DNA of 64,000 nt from Sorex araneus (GCF_027595985.1 NC_073302.1:396355403-396419402), one strand, 5' to 3'. Positions 20,544-32,425 are shown, counted from the first letter of the stretch. Notes: generated by a model not told the origin, from the letters alone. Program-made: numbers and translations.

Positions 20544-20658
20544 ATGGCATCGGCTGGGCACCTGGTGCCCTTGCTCCTGTGTGTCGCGCTCCTCCAGCTC
20601 TGGACCGCGGGACACACGGCGGATACCACTCACCCTCGCTTAAGACTGTCACACAAAG
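20544..20658 (+). CDS. SEMA3E: Semaphorin-3E, first coding exon (signal peptide and mature N-terminus)
   Basis: SEMA3E is a secreted class 3 semaphorin. It guides axons and patterns vessels by binding plexin-D1, and can do so without neuropilin. This exon encodes 38 residues plus the first base of codon 39. Residues 1-25 form a signal peptide: a short polar start (MASAGH), a hydrophobic Leu/Val core (about residues 7-19) and a small-residue cleavage zone at TAGHT. The mature N-terminus ADTTHPRLRLSHK is what I recall for SEMA3E in other mammals, where a glutamate codon (GAA/GAG) follows; the trailing G fits. The ATG is the first in this frame and has a good Kozak context (A at -3, G at +4). 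A GTG-started extension to 20,496 is disregarded. The Sema, PSI and Ig domains must lie in later exons beyond the window. The signal core differs from the human one as I remember it, as is usual for signal peptides. Identity as SEMA3E rather than another class 3 semaphorin rests on this short match. Confidence 0.92.
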
Positions 20659-20664
20659 GTAGGT
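20659..20664 (+). other. SEMA3E: Splice donor of SEMA3E exon 1
   Basis: The exon end AAAG is followed by GTAGGT, close to the GTRAGT consensus. The junction is phase 1, leaving a single G of the next codon in exon 1. Confidence 0.85.
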
Positions 20665-22550
20665 CGCCCAGGAGATCCTTTTTTGCCTATACAATAACAT
20701 GATAAAAAAGAAAGGATGAAAGTCATGGAACATAGATCTGTGGTCTTCCCAGACCCTTCAAATGCACCTGGAGAAATGTATTGCAGAAGGGACCTGAGAT
20801 CCTGAGTACCTGTTATGAACAGGTTATATTTACCGCACCTGAAAATAGTGCACAATTGTATGCCAACTTGGAGCTGTTGTTTTTTGTACACAGCAGCTGT
20901 GCGCTTGCAAATACGAGGTTTTATTAATGAGAAGTTCACTCAGGGCACACACAGGAGAGGGTGGGAAGCAGGTTGTAAAAAGCCCAGAGGGGATGAATTC
21001 ATCAAGTTAGCAGGGGCTATTGACACACCAATCAATGTATTATGATGGGAGATGAGCAGGTTGTGGAAGGGCTTTAGAAATTGAGGTGCAATTGGTCTTG
21101 TGCTTTGTTGTGTTCATTGATGGGAGTGAGAGGAGAACATTCCTAAGGAAGAAAATGAAAAAAAAAATGTCACGTGATTAAAATGACTAATGACAGATAT
21201 AGATTCACTTCTAATTGAGTTAATTAAAATTCTTTAATGCAACGCAGAACACATTCATTTTTATCAGCAGTTCTTATAAATTGTGTTGATCGAAGGATTT
21301 GATACTATTCACTAATATCTATTTTTGTCCCTGTAAATTCATGTGCTTTACTAAAGACCTGTCTCTCCGAGAGTGGTTAAATATTTTATTCTGCAAGTAT
21401 GTCTTTTAAAGCACCATTTAGTCATAAATAAATGATTAAAAGATAGCTTTTGCAGCAGGACCAGTAGAGTCAGTCATAAATAGGCTAGTGATTCTTCCTG
21501 TAAACAACAAACAAAACATTTTGGAAAAAAAAGTGATTTTGCTGACTTCAAAGAAATTTGGAATAAACCTTCAGGAAAGATGAAAACCAGGAGATAGATA
21601 AGAAAACATGAAAATTACATAAGAATTATATTTCAGTAGTGCAAGTTTTTAAATTGGGCCCCACTATGTAAAGAAAAAATATATGTATTTAAAGTATAGG
21701 TGTATTATTTCACAAGGGGAAACAAAAGGGAAGCCTCACTTTTATATGGCACAGTTGTTCTTATTGTCTTTTTTTTTGGAGAGTCATCATTTGATTTTGA
21801 CTGTAGAAACTTATCATTTTCTACAGAATAGGCAAAATCTATGAATATTTTCTTAGTTTAAATAAATTGACTCTAGCATTACCCAGTAATATAACGTGAA
21901 TGCAAGAAACAATTTGACACTAGATTTGTAAAGCATCTAAAATACAGTACCTAGCATTACAATAAGATATTTAAGATGATATCCCTTTGTCGTATCTAAG
22001 TTACATTGCTAAGTGTTATGACAAAGTATATCAAAATGTAAAAATGTGATATAATAGAGTATGAACAAATAATGAAATCATAAAAATATTATAGTAAATG
22101 CATTGTTTTTATGGTCTAGCTAAAGGGTTAACTGCCAGTTTTGACAAACTAACATTCTGCTGTGCCTAGTATTAACCTTTTAATGCCTCATTATTAGGTT
22201 ACTTTCTTTTTTCAGTTTTGATATATGTTCAAAGATGTTTCATTGTACTATTTCACGTGGGAGCATTTAATTTGGTCAGATTTTATCAAACCTCTAATGC
22301 AATTAAATGTGTTGTATAATATTGTTATCAGGTTCATCTTAACTGTCTCTTAATCAAAGGAACTGCAACTGATTTACGGTTATGATAAATGATGGAGTAG
22401 AATGCTGGTATCTATGGGTACACCAGACTGAAAAACATCTTATTCTCTAGCTTTTCTTAACTTTCAGATTCAATGGGACTAGCTAAAAAGTTGTAACATG
22501 GACTTACATACAAAGACAATGAAGAAATATCTAAAACGTGAAGAGCTCTC
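20665..22550. other. SINE-free intron start
   Basis: Unique, AT-rich sequence without recognised repeats, adjoining exon 1. Together with the upstream flank it makes a SINE-free block of about 4.9 kb. Confidence 0.5.
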
Positions 22551-22551
22551 A

Positions 22552-22705
22552 TGTGAGCATGGGGGGGGGCATAGTACAGTGAGTAGGTTGCTTGCCTTCC
22601 ACGTGGCGACACCAGTTCGATTCTCAGCACTGCATATGGTAACCCAAGCGCCATCAGAAGTGACGCTGAGTGGAGACTAAGCCTGGTGTGATTCAAAAGC
22701 AAAGT
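22552..22705 (+). mobile_element. Type A SINE, diverged
   Basis: Contains GCATAGTACAGTGAGTAGG, CCAGTTCGATTCTCAGC and CTGGTGTGATTCAAAAGC. The first bases are replaced by a G run. Confidence 0.8.
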
Positions 22706-23790
22706 TTTAAAAAGTGTGCAATTTAGTTAGTAAAGTCAGACAAGACATGAATATCTTAGAGGCCACCTGAAATGGAAAATGCCTCATACCCCACAGTTAT
22801 AGCATTAAAGTAATATTCTGTGCTATCAAGATAGCATGGACTGCCATTGACCTCTCTATACTCTAGAGTTCAGTGGTACCTCACCTTACACAGGTACCAA
22901 AAATCTAGGGGTAGGGCATATTTCAGAGCTTGGTATCTCTGAAATTTGAAGATGAAATGGTCTTAAAATATTTTGTTATCTGATATCAGCAATGGTATTA
23001 GTAATTTTCAGTAGTGAGTGAACTTGATGACTCATATTATGAATGAGTACATGACTATTTAAAATAAAAGTTACTAGATTAAAGTAATGCAAGCAGATCT
23101 ATATTGCTTCCTGATTCCCATCAGAGGAATTCAGTTGGATCCCTGAAGATGGATTCATTCAGGAATTTATTTTGTAGGAGTGGTATGGTGCATGGGATAA
23201 GAATAAACATTAAAATCAACAGCAATGACAAAACCCCTTTAACTTTCAAGATGGCATTTGGCACCATAAGACTTGTCTTCTCCTAAAGAAAGGGAGAAAG
23301 TTTCAGAGTAATCTATAAAGTTTTATTTAAATTATATGAAACCATATAAAAATTTTCAGAAAAAAATGTATTAAGACTGTCCTTTGCTTTCTTCTTGTTT
23401 CTTCATTCAGGCATGTTCTGAAACAACTTGAAATGAAGAGGCCATTAGGACTATAAGGGAGAAAAGGCAGAGGGGAGTAAAAAAAAGGTAGAAAGTTGGT
23501 ACTATTACAGAGATTCTTCTACATTGTTTCCCACTCTCCTCCGATATTACTCAATAGAATAATATTCAGTTCCCTTCTCTTCTTTCTGAATATTAATGCC
23601 CTTCAAATATTACATTTGAATATGTAGGTTACATTAACTGAAAGCAGTTATATTAACTGAGGGCAAGCCCAATGGCTCAAAAGATAATTATACTTTTTAA
23701 GGCAGTGCATATATTTAAGTGTATTTTATAGATACACAGTATATTTTATTAAAACATAACAAAAATCAAAATGTCATATTTGCCCACTCT
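22706..23790. other. Unique intron sequence
   Basis: No gene or repeat recognised. Confidence 0.5.
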
Positions 23791-23794
23791 GAAA

Positions 23795-23940
23795 TGTATT
23801 GGATTTTGGGCATACCCAGCTTGCTTGGGAACTATTCCCAAGTCACTGCCTAGGAATTGTGTGGTGGCGGGAATGAATCCTAGGGCTCCCACACACAAAA
23901 TACGCACTCGAGGCTTTTGAGCTATCTTCCAAGACCCAAT
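23795..23940 (-). mobile_element. Old type A SINE
   Basis: Reverse-strand decayed body: TTTTGGGCATACCCAGC, CCTAGGGCTCCCACACAC and GAGCTATCTTCCAAGACC. Confidence 0.6.
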
Positions 23941-23962
23941 AATTTTTATTCAAGATTGAATT

Positions 23963-24120
23963 TGAGGGGTAGAGAGATAGTACAGGAGGCAAGGCACTTG
24001 CCTGGTTCCATCCCTAGCATTACATATGTTCCCCCAGCAGCTTTATGCACATAGCTAGAAGGAGCCTCTAGCAATATTAGGTGTATCCCAAACCCTCTTT
24101 TTTTTTTTCTCCAAATAAAA
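23963..24120 (+). mobile_element. Old type A SINE
   Basis: GGTAGAGAGATAGTACAGG, GCAAGGCACTTGCC and GTGTATCCCAAACCC, with a T-rich and A-rich 3' end. It sits head to head with the preceding reverse copy. Confidence 0.7.
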
Positions 24121-24980
24121 AATATATACTTAAGTTGTGATTGACTCCATAAGAAAAATATATAGCCGTGTATGAATTATGGCCAATCTTGTAGCTACTG
24201 TCCGGAAGAGGGTAATATTGGTCTGATTAGTACAAAATATGATATTTTACTCCAAGTTTTTTCTTGAAAATAGCTGTGATGTACATAACTAATATGAAGT
24301 AAAGAAAGAATGGAGGGCATGGAGTTCTGGTGGATCAGTCACATACTTCTATTAATGTCTATTTTCTCCTTATCTCTTACCATCCTACATTAAAGAGGTT
24401 ACAGAGAAGGCAGATATGACTTTCTTGATAATGGAACTTCAAGAAGAAAACTACAAGTGAACAAGGCCCCTTGTCAGAAGAAATCCCACTGCATGTGGAA
24501 GCCCCATAAATTGAATCAAGGGATCTTGGCAGTTGAATAGGTATTCAAAGTTTCAGTAAGTTAAGGCGTGAGTGCAGAAACCAATAAATATGACTGCTTA
24601 AGTAGAAATGTTCTCCCAGGACGGTTTGTGAGGAGACAGCTAAATAAAGACATAGATATGACAGAAGATCAGTCCTAAAATATGTTGACAGTATATATGT
24701 AGATTTGAGTTGAATATATAGCCATGTATAGAGAAAGTAGGATAGTGTTAATTACTCAAACTGTTTTTGAATATTATAACAGATTCAGAGAGCTCGGAAT
24801 TTGAAGGCAAAGGTCTCTGTTTTAATTTACTCTTTTCTTTATAATAATGTGAGTTGTCCCTACTTCACTTTTCTTCATTTGAAAATATAGTATTAATTCT
24901 TTTCCTGTATATTTTGCTGTGTTATGAAAGACTTAAATAAAACATCAATGAAAGCAATTTATAATATAAAAAATGTTATT
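24121..24980. other. Unique intron sequence
   Basis: No gene or repeat recognised. Confidence 0.5.
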
Positions 24981-24989
24981 AATGTTTCT

Positions 24990-25166
24990 CTTTTTTATGC
25001 TTTTTGGGTCACACCTGGTAATGCACAGGGGTTACTCCTGGCTCATGCACTCAGGAATTACTCCTGGTGGTGCTCAGGGGACCATATGGGATGCTGGGAA
25101 TCGAACCCAGTTTGGCCACGTGCAAGGCAAACACCCTACCCACTGTGCTATCACTCCAGCCCCATG
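24990..25166 (-). mobile_element. Type A SINE with 9-bp TSD
   Basis: Flanked by AATGTTTCT at 24,981-24,989 and 25,167-25,175. Well preserved in reverse: GGGTCACACCTGGTAATGC, GGGACCATATGGGATGCTGG and TATCACTCCAGCCCC. Confidence 0.93.
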
Positions 25167-25593
25167 AATGTTTCTTAAAGATTGATGCATTTGAGAAGAT
25201 CCAACAACAACAAAACCACCTGAAAGCACTTTATAATCTAAAAATTATGTGATTAACATTTCTTGAAGACTAATATAAATTGAGAAGCTTATTAGAAAGC
25301 CTGTCCAAAGAAAAGTCCTTGGGAATGGCATGACTTTCAGTATCAGTAAGGTTACTGCAGGATTATAAAAAATGTTCAAAAAAGACTATTATCCATGGTC
25401 AGGGAAAACAAGGGCTAGGAGGACTGGTCACTCAAGTGTGTGTGAGGCTGAGGGTAGATAAGATAGAGAAGAAAGCAGTATGAAAATAATAGCAGGGAAT
25501 GATCACACTGGACAAGATCTGAGTGTTAGAAGTAGGTGAAGGAATACTCTTGATAACATTTCAGTATCAATATTGCAAACCATGATGCTCAAA

Positions 25594-25594
25594 A

Positions 25595-25653
<59 letters not shown>
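25594..25653. repeat. (AG)n microsatellite
   Basis: Uninterrupted AG run at the position where other family D copies have only a short GAGAGAG. Confidence 0.97.
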
Positions 25654-25656
<3 letters not shown>

Positions 25657-25687
25657 GCTTGCCATAGAGGCAGGAAGGGAATGAGAA

Positions 25688-25688
<1 letters not shown>

Positions 25689-25731
<43 letters not shown>
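25689..25731. repeat. (TG)n microsatellite
   Basis: Pure TG run followed by a G run, inside the same retroposon. Confidence 0.97.
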
Positions 25732-26005
25732 TGGGGGGGTGATGAGAGAGAACGGGGGACACTGATACTGGGAAATGTGCACTAGTGGAGGGATGGCTAT
25801 TAGAATTTTGTATGACTGAAATCTAACAGCTTTGTAACAGCTTTGTAAGGGTCTATCTCACAGTAATTCAATAAAAAAGTAGAAAGAAAAGATTGGAATT
25901 TGGTGGAATATAAGGTTTATCCTGATATATAATTACCTTCAAATTTTACCTTCCATACCTTTGAGTTCTAATTATAATAAAGTGAGAGATGACTGCATCA
26001 TTTTT

Positions 26006-26054
26006 CAATTTTCTTTAGAAAATTACAAACCATGATGGTTTCTAAAGAAAATTG
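26006..26054. repeat. 16-bp perfect inverted repeat (hairpin)
   Basis: CAATTTTCTTTAGAAA at 26,006-26,021 is exactly complementary to 26,039-26,054, with a 17-base spacer. A third copy of TTTTCTTTAGAAAAT follows directly at about 26,056-26,070. Confidence 0.9.
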
Positions 26055-26276
26055 ATTTTCTTTAGAAAATCTGTGGACAATAAATGTCTATATAATCATG
26101 AATATAGCAATTTATATACATTCACCTTATACCACATGTTTATATATTCCTCTTTGCATGAAAATAGTTGAAATAAGATTCGAGAAGGGTACAATGATCA
26201 GTAAAAGTTCTGAATAATTAGAACTTACTTTAATGTCTTAAAAGGAGGCTGTGGTATTTCTTTTATACCCATGCAC

Positions 26277-26507
26277 TGTAGCACTGTCGTCGCTTTGTTC
26301 ATTGATTTGCTCAAGCGGACACCATAACATCTCCATTGGGAGTCTTGTTGTTACTGTTTTTAGCATACCGAATACGCCATGAGTAGCTTGCCAGGCTCTG
26401 TCATGCAAGCAGGATACTCTCGGTAGCTTGCCGGGCTCTCCGAGAGGGACTGAAGAATCGAACCTGGGTTGGCCAAGTGCAAGGCAAATACCCTACCCGC
26501 ATAGCAG
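26277..26507 (-). mobile_element. Type B SINE
   Basis: Reverse type B: TGTAGCACTGTCGTC tail, GTTGTTACTGTTTTTAGC, CCGGGCTCTCCGAGAGGG and GCAAGGCAAATACCCTACCC. The first bases of the head are lost. Confidence 0.92.
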
Positions 26508-27056
26508 ATAAAAAAAGATGCAGTAACTGAGCCAGTTTTTCCTAACCCAGATCATAGCTTTACTTCCTCAATGTAACTCGGCATTATCAGTAGTGACATT
26601 AGTCACACATCTCATGTGGTTAGTAAACAAAAACTGGTCATAAGGCATGATTCATAAGGAAAGTAGTTAGACAGAACCCAGGAGTAAACACTGACCTTCA
26701 TGCCTAGATCTCCAACAGGGAGAGTCAATGAAAACTAGGTGGTGGTTTTAAAAAGAAGCATAAATTGAAAAAAAAAAGGCAGTTGTGTAAAATAAAGGAA
26801 ATTACAATAGGTTTTGTTGAGTTTGGTTTATTCGGAATACGCTTTCTGTGGATGAAGTCAGTGTAAAGACTTTAGAAAGCATTGTTGTTTGTATTTTTTA
26901 TATTTGTTATGACAGCTATCACTTGTGCATCACAGAGGAACATCTGGATATACAAAAAACCCTGAGTAGACCTATGAATTATTTAGTTTTTAGTTGGATA
27001 CTGGGAATTATTGTGGGAACATAATCATACTTTAATATAGAAATATAGTGTAAGGC

Positions 27057-27215
27057 CTGGAGAGAGAGCTCAACAGGTTGAGAGTTGAGAGGCCATTGCA
27101 TGCAAAAGGCCTGAATTTGATTCTCAGTACTGCATGGTCTTCAGCAGTCCCCAAGCATAGACCAGAAACAGCCCCTTTCCACTGCCAAGTATGTCCTTCT
27201 CCCTCACAAAAGAAC
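27057..27215 (+). mobile_element. Old type A SINE
   Basis: GGCCTGGAGAGAGAGCTCAAC, shortened to its key part GGCCTGGAGAG, then CTGAATTTGATTCTCAGTAC and CAGTCCCCAAGCATAGACC. Confidence 0.65.
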
Positions 27216-27998
27216 TATATGAGGAGGTCAGATTAGGAAAAGTCTTACATAGAATTTTAAGTGAAGTAGACCAAATATGGAGTGAAAGAAAAGTTCAATG
27301 ACATAAAACCACTTGGTAAAATTTTTGCGGTCAGTATTCTATGCAGTGTAGAAAGAACCAATATTTATTATTGGTTCTTGACTTGTTAATATAATGCAAA
27401 GGTCATGTAACAATGAAATATTCATTCAAATATTTGTGACCGAACTGTTATTTTGCTGTCTGTATCAGGTTTTTCATTTGGCTTAGGATATTGCATAGAC
27501 AGAACCTTTCTTTCTGTCTGTGATGAGATCACTTGGTGGCCTCAGTTCTGTGACCACATAATAAAGCACCAAGTCATCAAATTGGCCATTGCAGGTGATA
27601 TTATTAACAGTCTACTGAGTAGGTTTTATTTTATCAAAGATATCTATTGGAATCATTGTTGAGAGTTCTTAGTGGGAGAGCAGGCAAAGATTTACTCCTT
27701 TATCTTTGTATGTAAAACCCTTCTGTGGTTTAGTAGAGGAATTTAGTCTACGGGAATTCAGAAATGGCACTTATCATGCATGCATGCCCCTTCATACATA
27801 GTCACCACAATGTTAAAGTGGCCTTGTAAGTTTAATCTTGGAGAGTTTAAACAATACCTAACTGAAAATTTTCCATTTAAAACATTTCCTGAAAGACCTA
27901 GAATGAAGATTTAAATTATTTTATTCATTTTAGTAGACAGGGTTACAATGTAATTAGTGCAACATCTGAGACTTTGGAATATTACATAAATTATACAA
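27216..27998. other. Unique intron sequence
   Basis: No gene or repeat recognised; a 69-codon frame at 27,453-27,662 has no known feature. Confidence 0.5.
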
Positions 27999-28016
27999 GG
28001 GATTATGGATTTTTTA

Positions 28017-28205
28017 TTTTTTATTTTTATTTTTTTTTTTTGCTTTTTGGGTCACACCTGGCGATGCACAGGGGTTACTCCTGGCTTTGCACTCAGGAAT
28101 TACCCCTGGCCGTGCTCAGGGGACCATATGGGATGCTGGGATTTGAACCCGGGTCGGCTGCGTGCAAGGCAAACGCCCTACCCGCTGTGCTATCTCTCCA
28201 GCCCC
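28017..28205 (-). mobile_element. Type A SINE with perfect 18-bp TSD
   Basis: Flanked by GGGATTATGGATTTTTTA at 27,999-28,016 and 28,206-28,223 with no mismatch. Full-length near-consensus body, so among the youngest insertions here. Confidence 0.97.
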
Positions 28206-29524
28206 GGGATTATGGATTTTTTAATAGCAATTTCCTTTCTGCAATTTTGTCTTTAGGAAGTTTTAAAACATATAAGGGAAACTATTTCTTAAGTTTAGGA
28301 ATAATACTTTGTACTTACGCTTAGAATGATAAGGACAAGACTGAATATAATATAGACTGGATTTTCTTGAACTGTCAATGAAAAAATCATGTATTATTGA
28401 CACAATCAAAACAAGAGTTGAGTCTATAATATTGAGAGAACATTTTTTGTCAAATAATGCTAATTTTATAAACAGAAATTACTGTGGAATTGAAAAGTTG
28501 ACTTTATGTGCAGCTGGTGATGGTGAAAGCAGTTGACTATTCAATTTTCAGCTTAACTTAAGTTCAAATGCCTAAAGACAGGACATTTCCACATATAGTT
28601 CATTGTCTTGATAATCTGACTCTATAACTGATGTAGAGAAGGAACAGAGAAATTCAGGACTTGTTCTTTCTTGGGACTTAAAAATATATTTCCATTTCTG
28701 TCACTGCTAGCCAAACAGATAGCCCTGCACTCTGTTAAATGACTTGCCTTGTAATTTTGGCATGTGCAAACACACATACACACAAAATATAGCCCTTGGT
28801 GATATTAAACTCTATTGCATTCTAATTTCAATGGTCTAAAGTTGATTAGATTTTGGATAAGGCATACCTAAATCTCATCTTGCTTCTGGTTGTATGACCT
28901 GAGCAAGTAAATTACCTTTTCTTACTTTCAAATTTCTCATCTTAAAAATGAGATAATAAGTAACTTGCAGAAATCTAAGAAAATTGTATGATATAATGCA
29001 GGTTAACCGAAATAGGTGTTATATCTTTATGTCACTTTTCACAGGACACTCAATGAATGAGTACAGGTTAAGAGAGAATTAGTCTACATTAGGTTTCTTT
29101 ATTTCTAAAAGCAATTATGAGTTAATCATTAACTTACCATTTAAAATAAGAGAAGATCTCTAATCATCACATGGTTTGTACTTCAAAGCAAAAACTTTAT
29201 TTCCTGCACTTATTTGAATAGGTGGCTACTTGGTGTTTGTTAGTTACTATGGAATTATGTTGTTAATTTAAGGAAAGCAGGAACTTTATCTGATGGCACC
29301 TTGGAGACAACAGACCAAAGCCATTAAATAAACAAAAGGTTCTAAACAAAGTAATGGTAAGACACAGCTTTTTAAAGCACAATAGAATTAACATTACTGA
29401 GGCCAGACTACACTGTCAAAAGTTAAACTAAACAGAGTTCTATCAGCTGCTATCAGCCTGGCTGTTTGTTTTGAAAGTGAAAGAAAGCCCTCATTCTTTC
29501 TTCAGCATGAATAGGTAAGATATC

Positions 29525-29576
29525 AGCTTGGGGTGCTTAGTAGGTGTTCAATAAACGCTCATTGAATGGCTATTTT
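29525..29576 (+). mobile_element. L2/MIR-like 3' end
   Basis: CTTAGTAGGTGTTCAATAAA followed by CGCTCATTGAATGG matches the well-known conserved 3' end shared by old mammalian L2/MIR elements. Confidence 0.65.
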
Positions 29577-30208
29577 GTAAAACAGAATATTTCCAAACAA
29601 ACTATTTCAGAGCTAAGGAATGAAGATGAGGAGTACCAAGGGATCCTGAACATCTGTATATGGCTGCTTTGGTAAAACAAAATTAAAGAGAAATGCCAGG
29701 ACTCTTTCTATCCATTTCCACTTATTCCTTTCAGTGCAACATTATTGTGAAACAGTTGTGCCCTGAGTGCACACACACCCCCCCCAATTATGCTCTGGAC
29801 ATATCAGCCATTTTCTCTTACTCTATAACCAAAGTGCTTCTTTTGTAAAACCCTCCTTTGGATGTACCTGTTATTCCTGGGGGAATCATCACAGCCCTTC
29901 TTCCCGCTGCTCTGCCACTGTCACTTCATTTTTTTGTCTTTCTGTGATGTTTTTCACCATTCTTTCACTGTTCTTTCACCCTATTTGTTTTCCAGTTAGA
30001 TATTTTATTTCTTTCCCACTGAAACTGGAGTGAAACATTTCATTTCTTTTTTTTTCCCTGATGTATTTTGGAGGAGAGGTCTAAATCAATGAATTAAAAA
30101 AAAAAAAGTTGAGCCTTAAATTTCAAAAAAGTGGTTCAATTATACAAACTTGGCTTTCTAATTTATTGAAGTTCATACCTTAGGAAATGTTAGATAATTC
30201 TGTAAATA

Positions 30209-30236
30209 TTAATATTCTGTAAAAACAGAATATTAA
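30209..30236. repeat. 12-bp perfect inverted repeat
   Basis: TTAATATTCTGT at 30,209-30,220 pairs exactly with ACAGAATATTAA at 30,225-30,236 across an AAAA loop. Confidence 0.9.
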
Positions 30237-30665
30237 ACAGGTTGCTAGCCATTTGATCAACTTGCCCTTTCTCTGTATTGGGAATCTGATGCAGCATGAA
30301 TATAGGGTTGGAAATTTGGAGGGGAAGAAATTAAGACCCTGAACAGAGGAGAACAGCACCCTCAACCAGTCCACTCTAGCTAAGCCAGTATATCTTATGG
30401 TGTTTTCAACATAAAGACATAGATTTCTATGCAGCTCCATCTCTGAGTTTCAAGTTTTAACTTGTCAAAACAAGACCACGAAGGGACTGTTAATATGATA
30501 GGAGAGATATTGAAGATTGGACACAGTGCTGATTTTAGTACAGGATTCAAGTGCGATAAATAAATAGCAGCTAAGAAGACAGGAATTAAAAAGGGTGAAC
30601 ATAAAGGTCATCAGGAGGCATAGACCCTTTTACTCCTGAAACAGTTTCCGTAGAAAATGGTGAGG

Positions 30666-31039
30666 CACTTCTTCATCCTCAGCAATGGAAAACAAATTAC
30701 CTAATGCTTCCTTTTCAGCAGGTCTGACTTTAGGGGAGAGACTCTCCAAACAATAATAGTGAGTTTTGTTGAAATATTGTATGCAATCAAAGTGAAAGTA
30801 AAGTGAAATTTATTAGTTACACAGGCGGGGGGGGGGCTTAGGGTGGGGGGGCTTGCGGCGTGGGGGTGTTTGGGGTGTGAGGGGGCGGGGTGGAGCTATA
30901 CTGGGATTCTTGGTGGTGGAATATGAGCACTGGTGAAGGGATGGGTATTCGAGCATTGTATAACTGAGATTTAAACCTGAAAACTTTGTAACTTTGTAAC
31001 TTTCCACAATAAAAAATTAAAAAATAAAAAAAAAAAAAA
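30666..31039 (+). mobile_element. 3'-module retroposon, short form with 14-bp TSD
   Basis: Flanked by AGAAAATGGTGAGG at 30,652-30,665 and 31,040-31,053. It begins almost directly at the shared 3' module (CAGCAATGGAAAACAAATTA). It then runs through CAGGTCTGACTTTAGGGG, a long G-rich stretch, GAGCACTGGTGAAGGGATGG and CACAATAAAAAATTA, with an A tail. The extra 5' modules of its relatives are absent. Confidence 0.9.
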
Positions 31040-31053
31040 AGAAAATGGTGAGG

Positions 31054-31636
31054 ATTGACTTTTATTTCAAAGCTCCAGATGCTCCATGAAACTAGAGCCC
31101 AAGACACTATGTACTAAGTGCTTTGCATGAAGCCATTCTCGCTTCTGTCCTGCCCTTGACTCAGAAAGTTTGTTATGAACTGTGTGATTTCCTAATATTC
31201 ATTCCAATTCCAGAAAAATAGACGCTTTTCTTCTCACTAGACCTCCCAGAGTGTAAATTTCTCCAAAATACTTAGGAAATTTTATTTGAGGACACTGTGT
31301 CCTAGTGGAAAGAATATGAACTCATACTTTGAAAGTCCAGGGTATGATTTTAAATGTATAATATTGAGATGCAAAATATTGAGGATCAACAATATCCTGT
31401 CACATGTAATTGTCTTTATAGTTTATGACATTTGACAAAGAGTTTTATTTTCTTTATTTAGTTTTATTAATACCCACTGGTAAACAAAACCTTTAAAGGT
31501 TTACTTAATTTTTTAAGAGGCAGCGTTGACTCACTTCAGGGAAAATTTGGTTTAGTTTTATTGCAGGTAAAATGTTCTTTATGATTACACACTGCTCCTT
31601 TTTTAAATTATTGGGAGAGAAAAGATAGACACTGGG
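31054..31636. other. Unique intron sequence
   Basis: No gene or repeat recognised. Confidence 0.5.
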
Positions 31637-31785
31637 GTTTAACCAATGATTTTCAAAGCATCAGCATCGCCTGGAAGGAACTGAACCATCTCTGCAATCA
31701 ATGAGCCTGAGACTCAGGAATCTGTTTTAACAAGCCATGAAGGTAATCTTATTGCATAATCCAACATCAGAGACATCAGAGGTAC
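31637..31785 (+). mobile_element. MER5-like hAT DNA transposon relic
   Basis: CAATGATTTTCAAAGCATCAG, shortened to its key parts TTTTCAAAG and CATCAGCATCGCCTGG, then GGAATCTGTTTTAACAAGCC, is the order found in the non-autonomous MER5A family. Ends are decayed. Confidence 0.75.
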
Positions 31786-31904
31786 TCTGTGGTTTGACTA
31801 GGATGCTGATATACAGGATTCTTACTTCTATTTTACCATTTTTCTCTCTTAAGATTTATAACTTAGATTAAAGGTATAATTATTTCCACTGTTCAAATAT
31901 TACA

Positions 31905-32095
31905 ACTTAAAAAAAAATTGTGGTTGTTTTGGGCCCACACCTGGCAATCCTCTGGGCTTATTTCTAGCTCCACACTCAAAGATTACTACTGGGGAGGCTC
32001 AGAGGAGGCATATGAGGTACCCAAGATTGAATCAGGAGGCCAAGTAGAAGGCAAACACCTTACCTGTTGTTCTGTCTCTCTGGCCCCTGAAAAAG
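31905..32095 (-). mobile_element. Type A SINE, diverged
   Basis: TTTTGGGCCCACACCTGGC, then GAGGCATATGAGGTACCC and GTCTCTCTGGCCCC. Confidence 0.8.
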
Positions 32096-32271
32096 TGGTT
32101 TTGATCTTGAAAAACAATTCCATAAATTCATAAGTTCCCTACTAGGGAATATCTATCTTTCATTTTTTTTCTATTAGATTATTTTTTTAAGATATGTATC
32201 ACAATTATATATGTATATTTATATCAGCATTGCTAATAATCTAACATTTAGGTTAATTTTTAAATTATGTT

Positions 32272-32425
32272 TTAAGTCACTCTTAGCTGTTCTCAGGGCT
32301 CTGTGGTCAGGGATCACTCCTGGCTGTGCTCAGGGGAACTTACACAGTCCTGGGAATTGAACAAGGATCAACTGGATACAAGGAAAGAAACTTGACATAT
32401 ATCTACAGCACTATAATGTTTTTTG
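32272..32425 (-). mobile_element. Old type A SINE
   Basis: AGCTGTTCTCAGGGCTCTG, GGATCACTCCTGGCTGTGCT and CCTGGGAATTGAACAAGG. Confidence 0.75.

Larger units (their letters stand above)
25540..25890 (+). mobile_element. Family D poly(A) retroposon with two microsatellites
   Basis: Contains CAATATTGCAAACCATGATG, GCCATAGAGGCAGG, GTGCACTAGTGGAGGGATGG and CACAGTAATTCAATAAAAAA, in the same order as at 12,178. An (AG)n run and a (TG)n run have grown inside it. Confidence 0.8.
28224..30651. other. Repeat-poor intron block
   Basis: About 2.4 kb without SINEs. It holds an L2/MIR-like relic and a short hairpin listed separately. Confidence 0.5.

Noticed and set aside
19831..20733. 300-codon open frame on the minus strand
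   Set aside because: It runs antisense through the (GAAA)n tract, whose reverse reading has no stop codons and gives a Phe/Leu/Ser run. It covers the real SEMA3E exon on the other strand and shows no domain.
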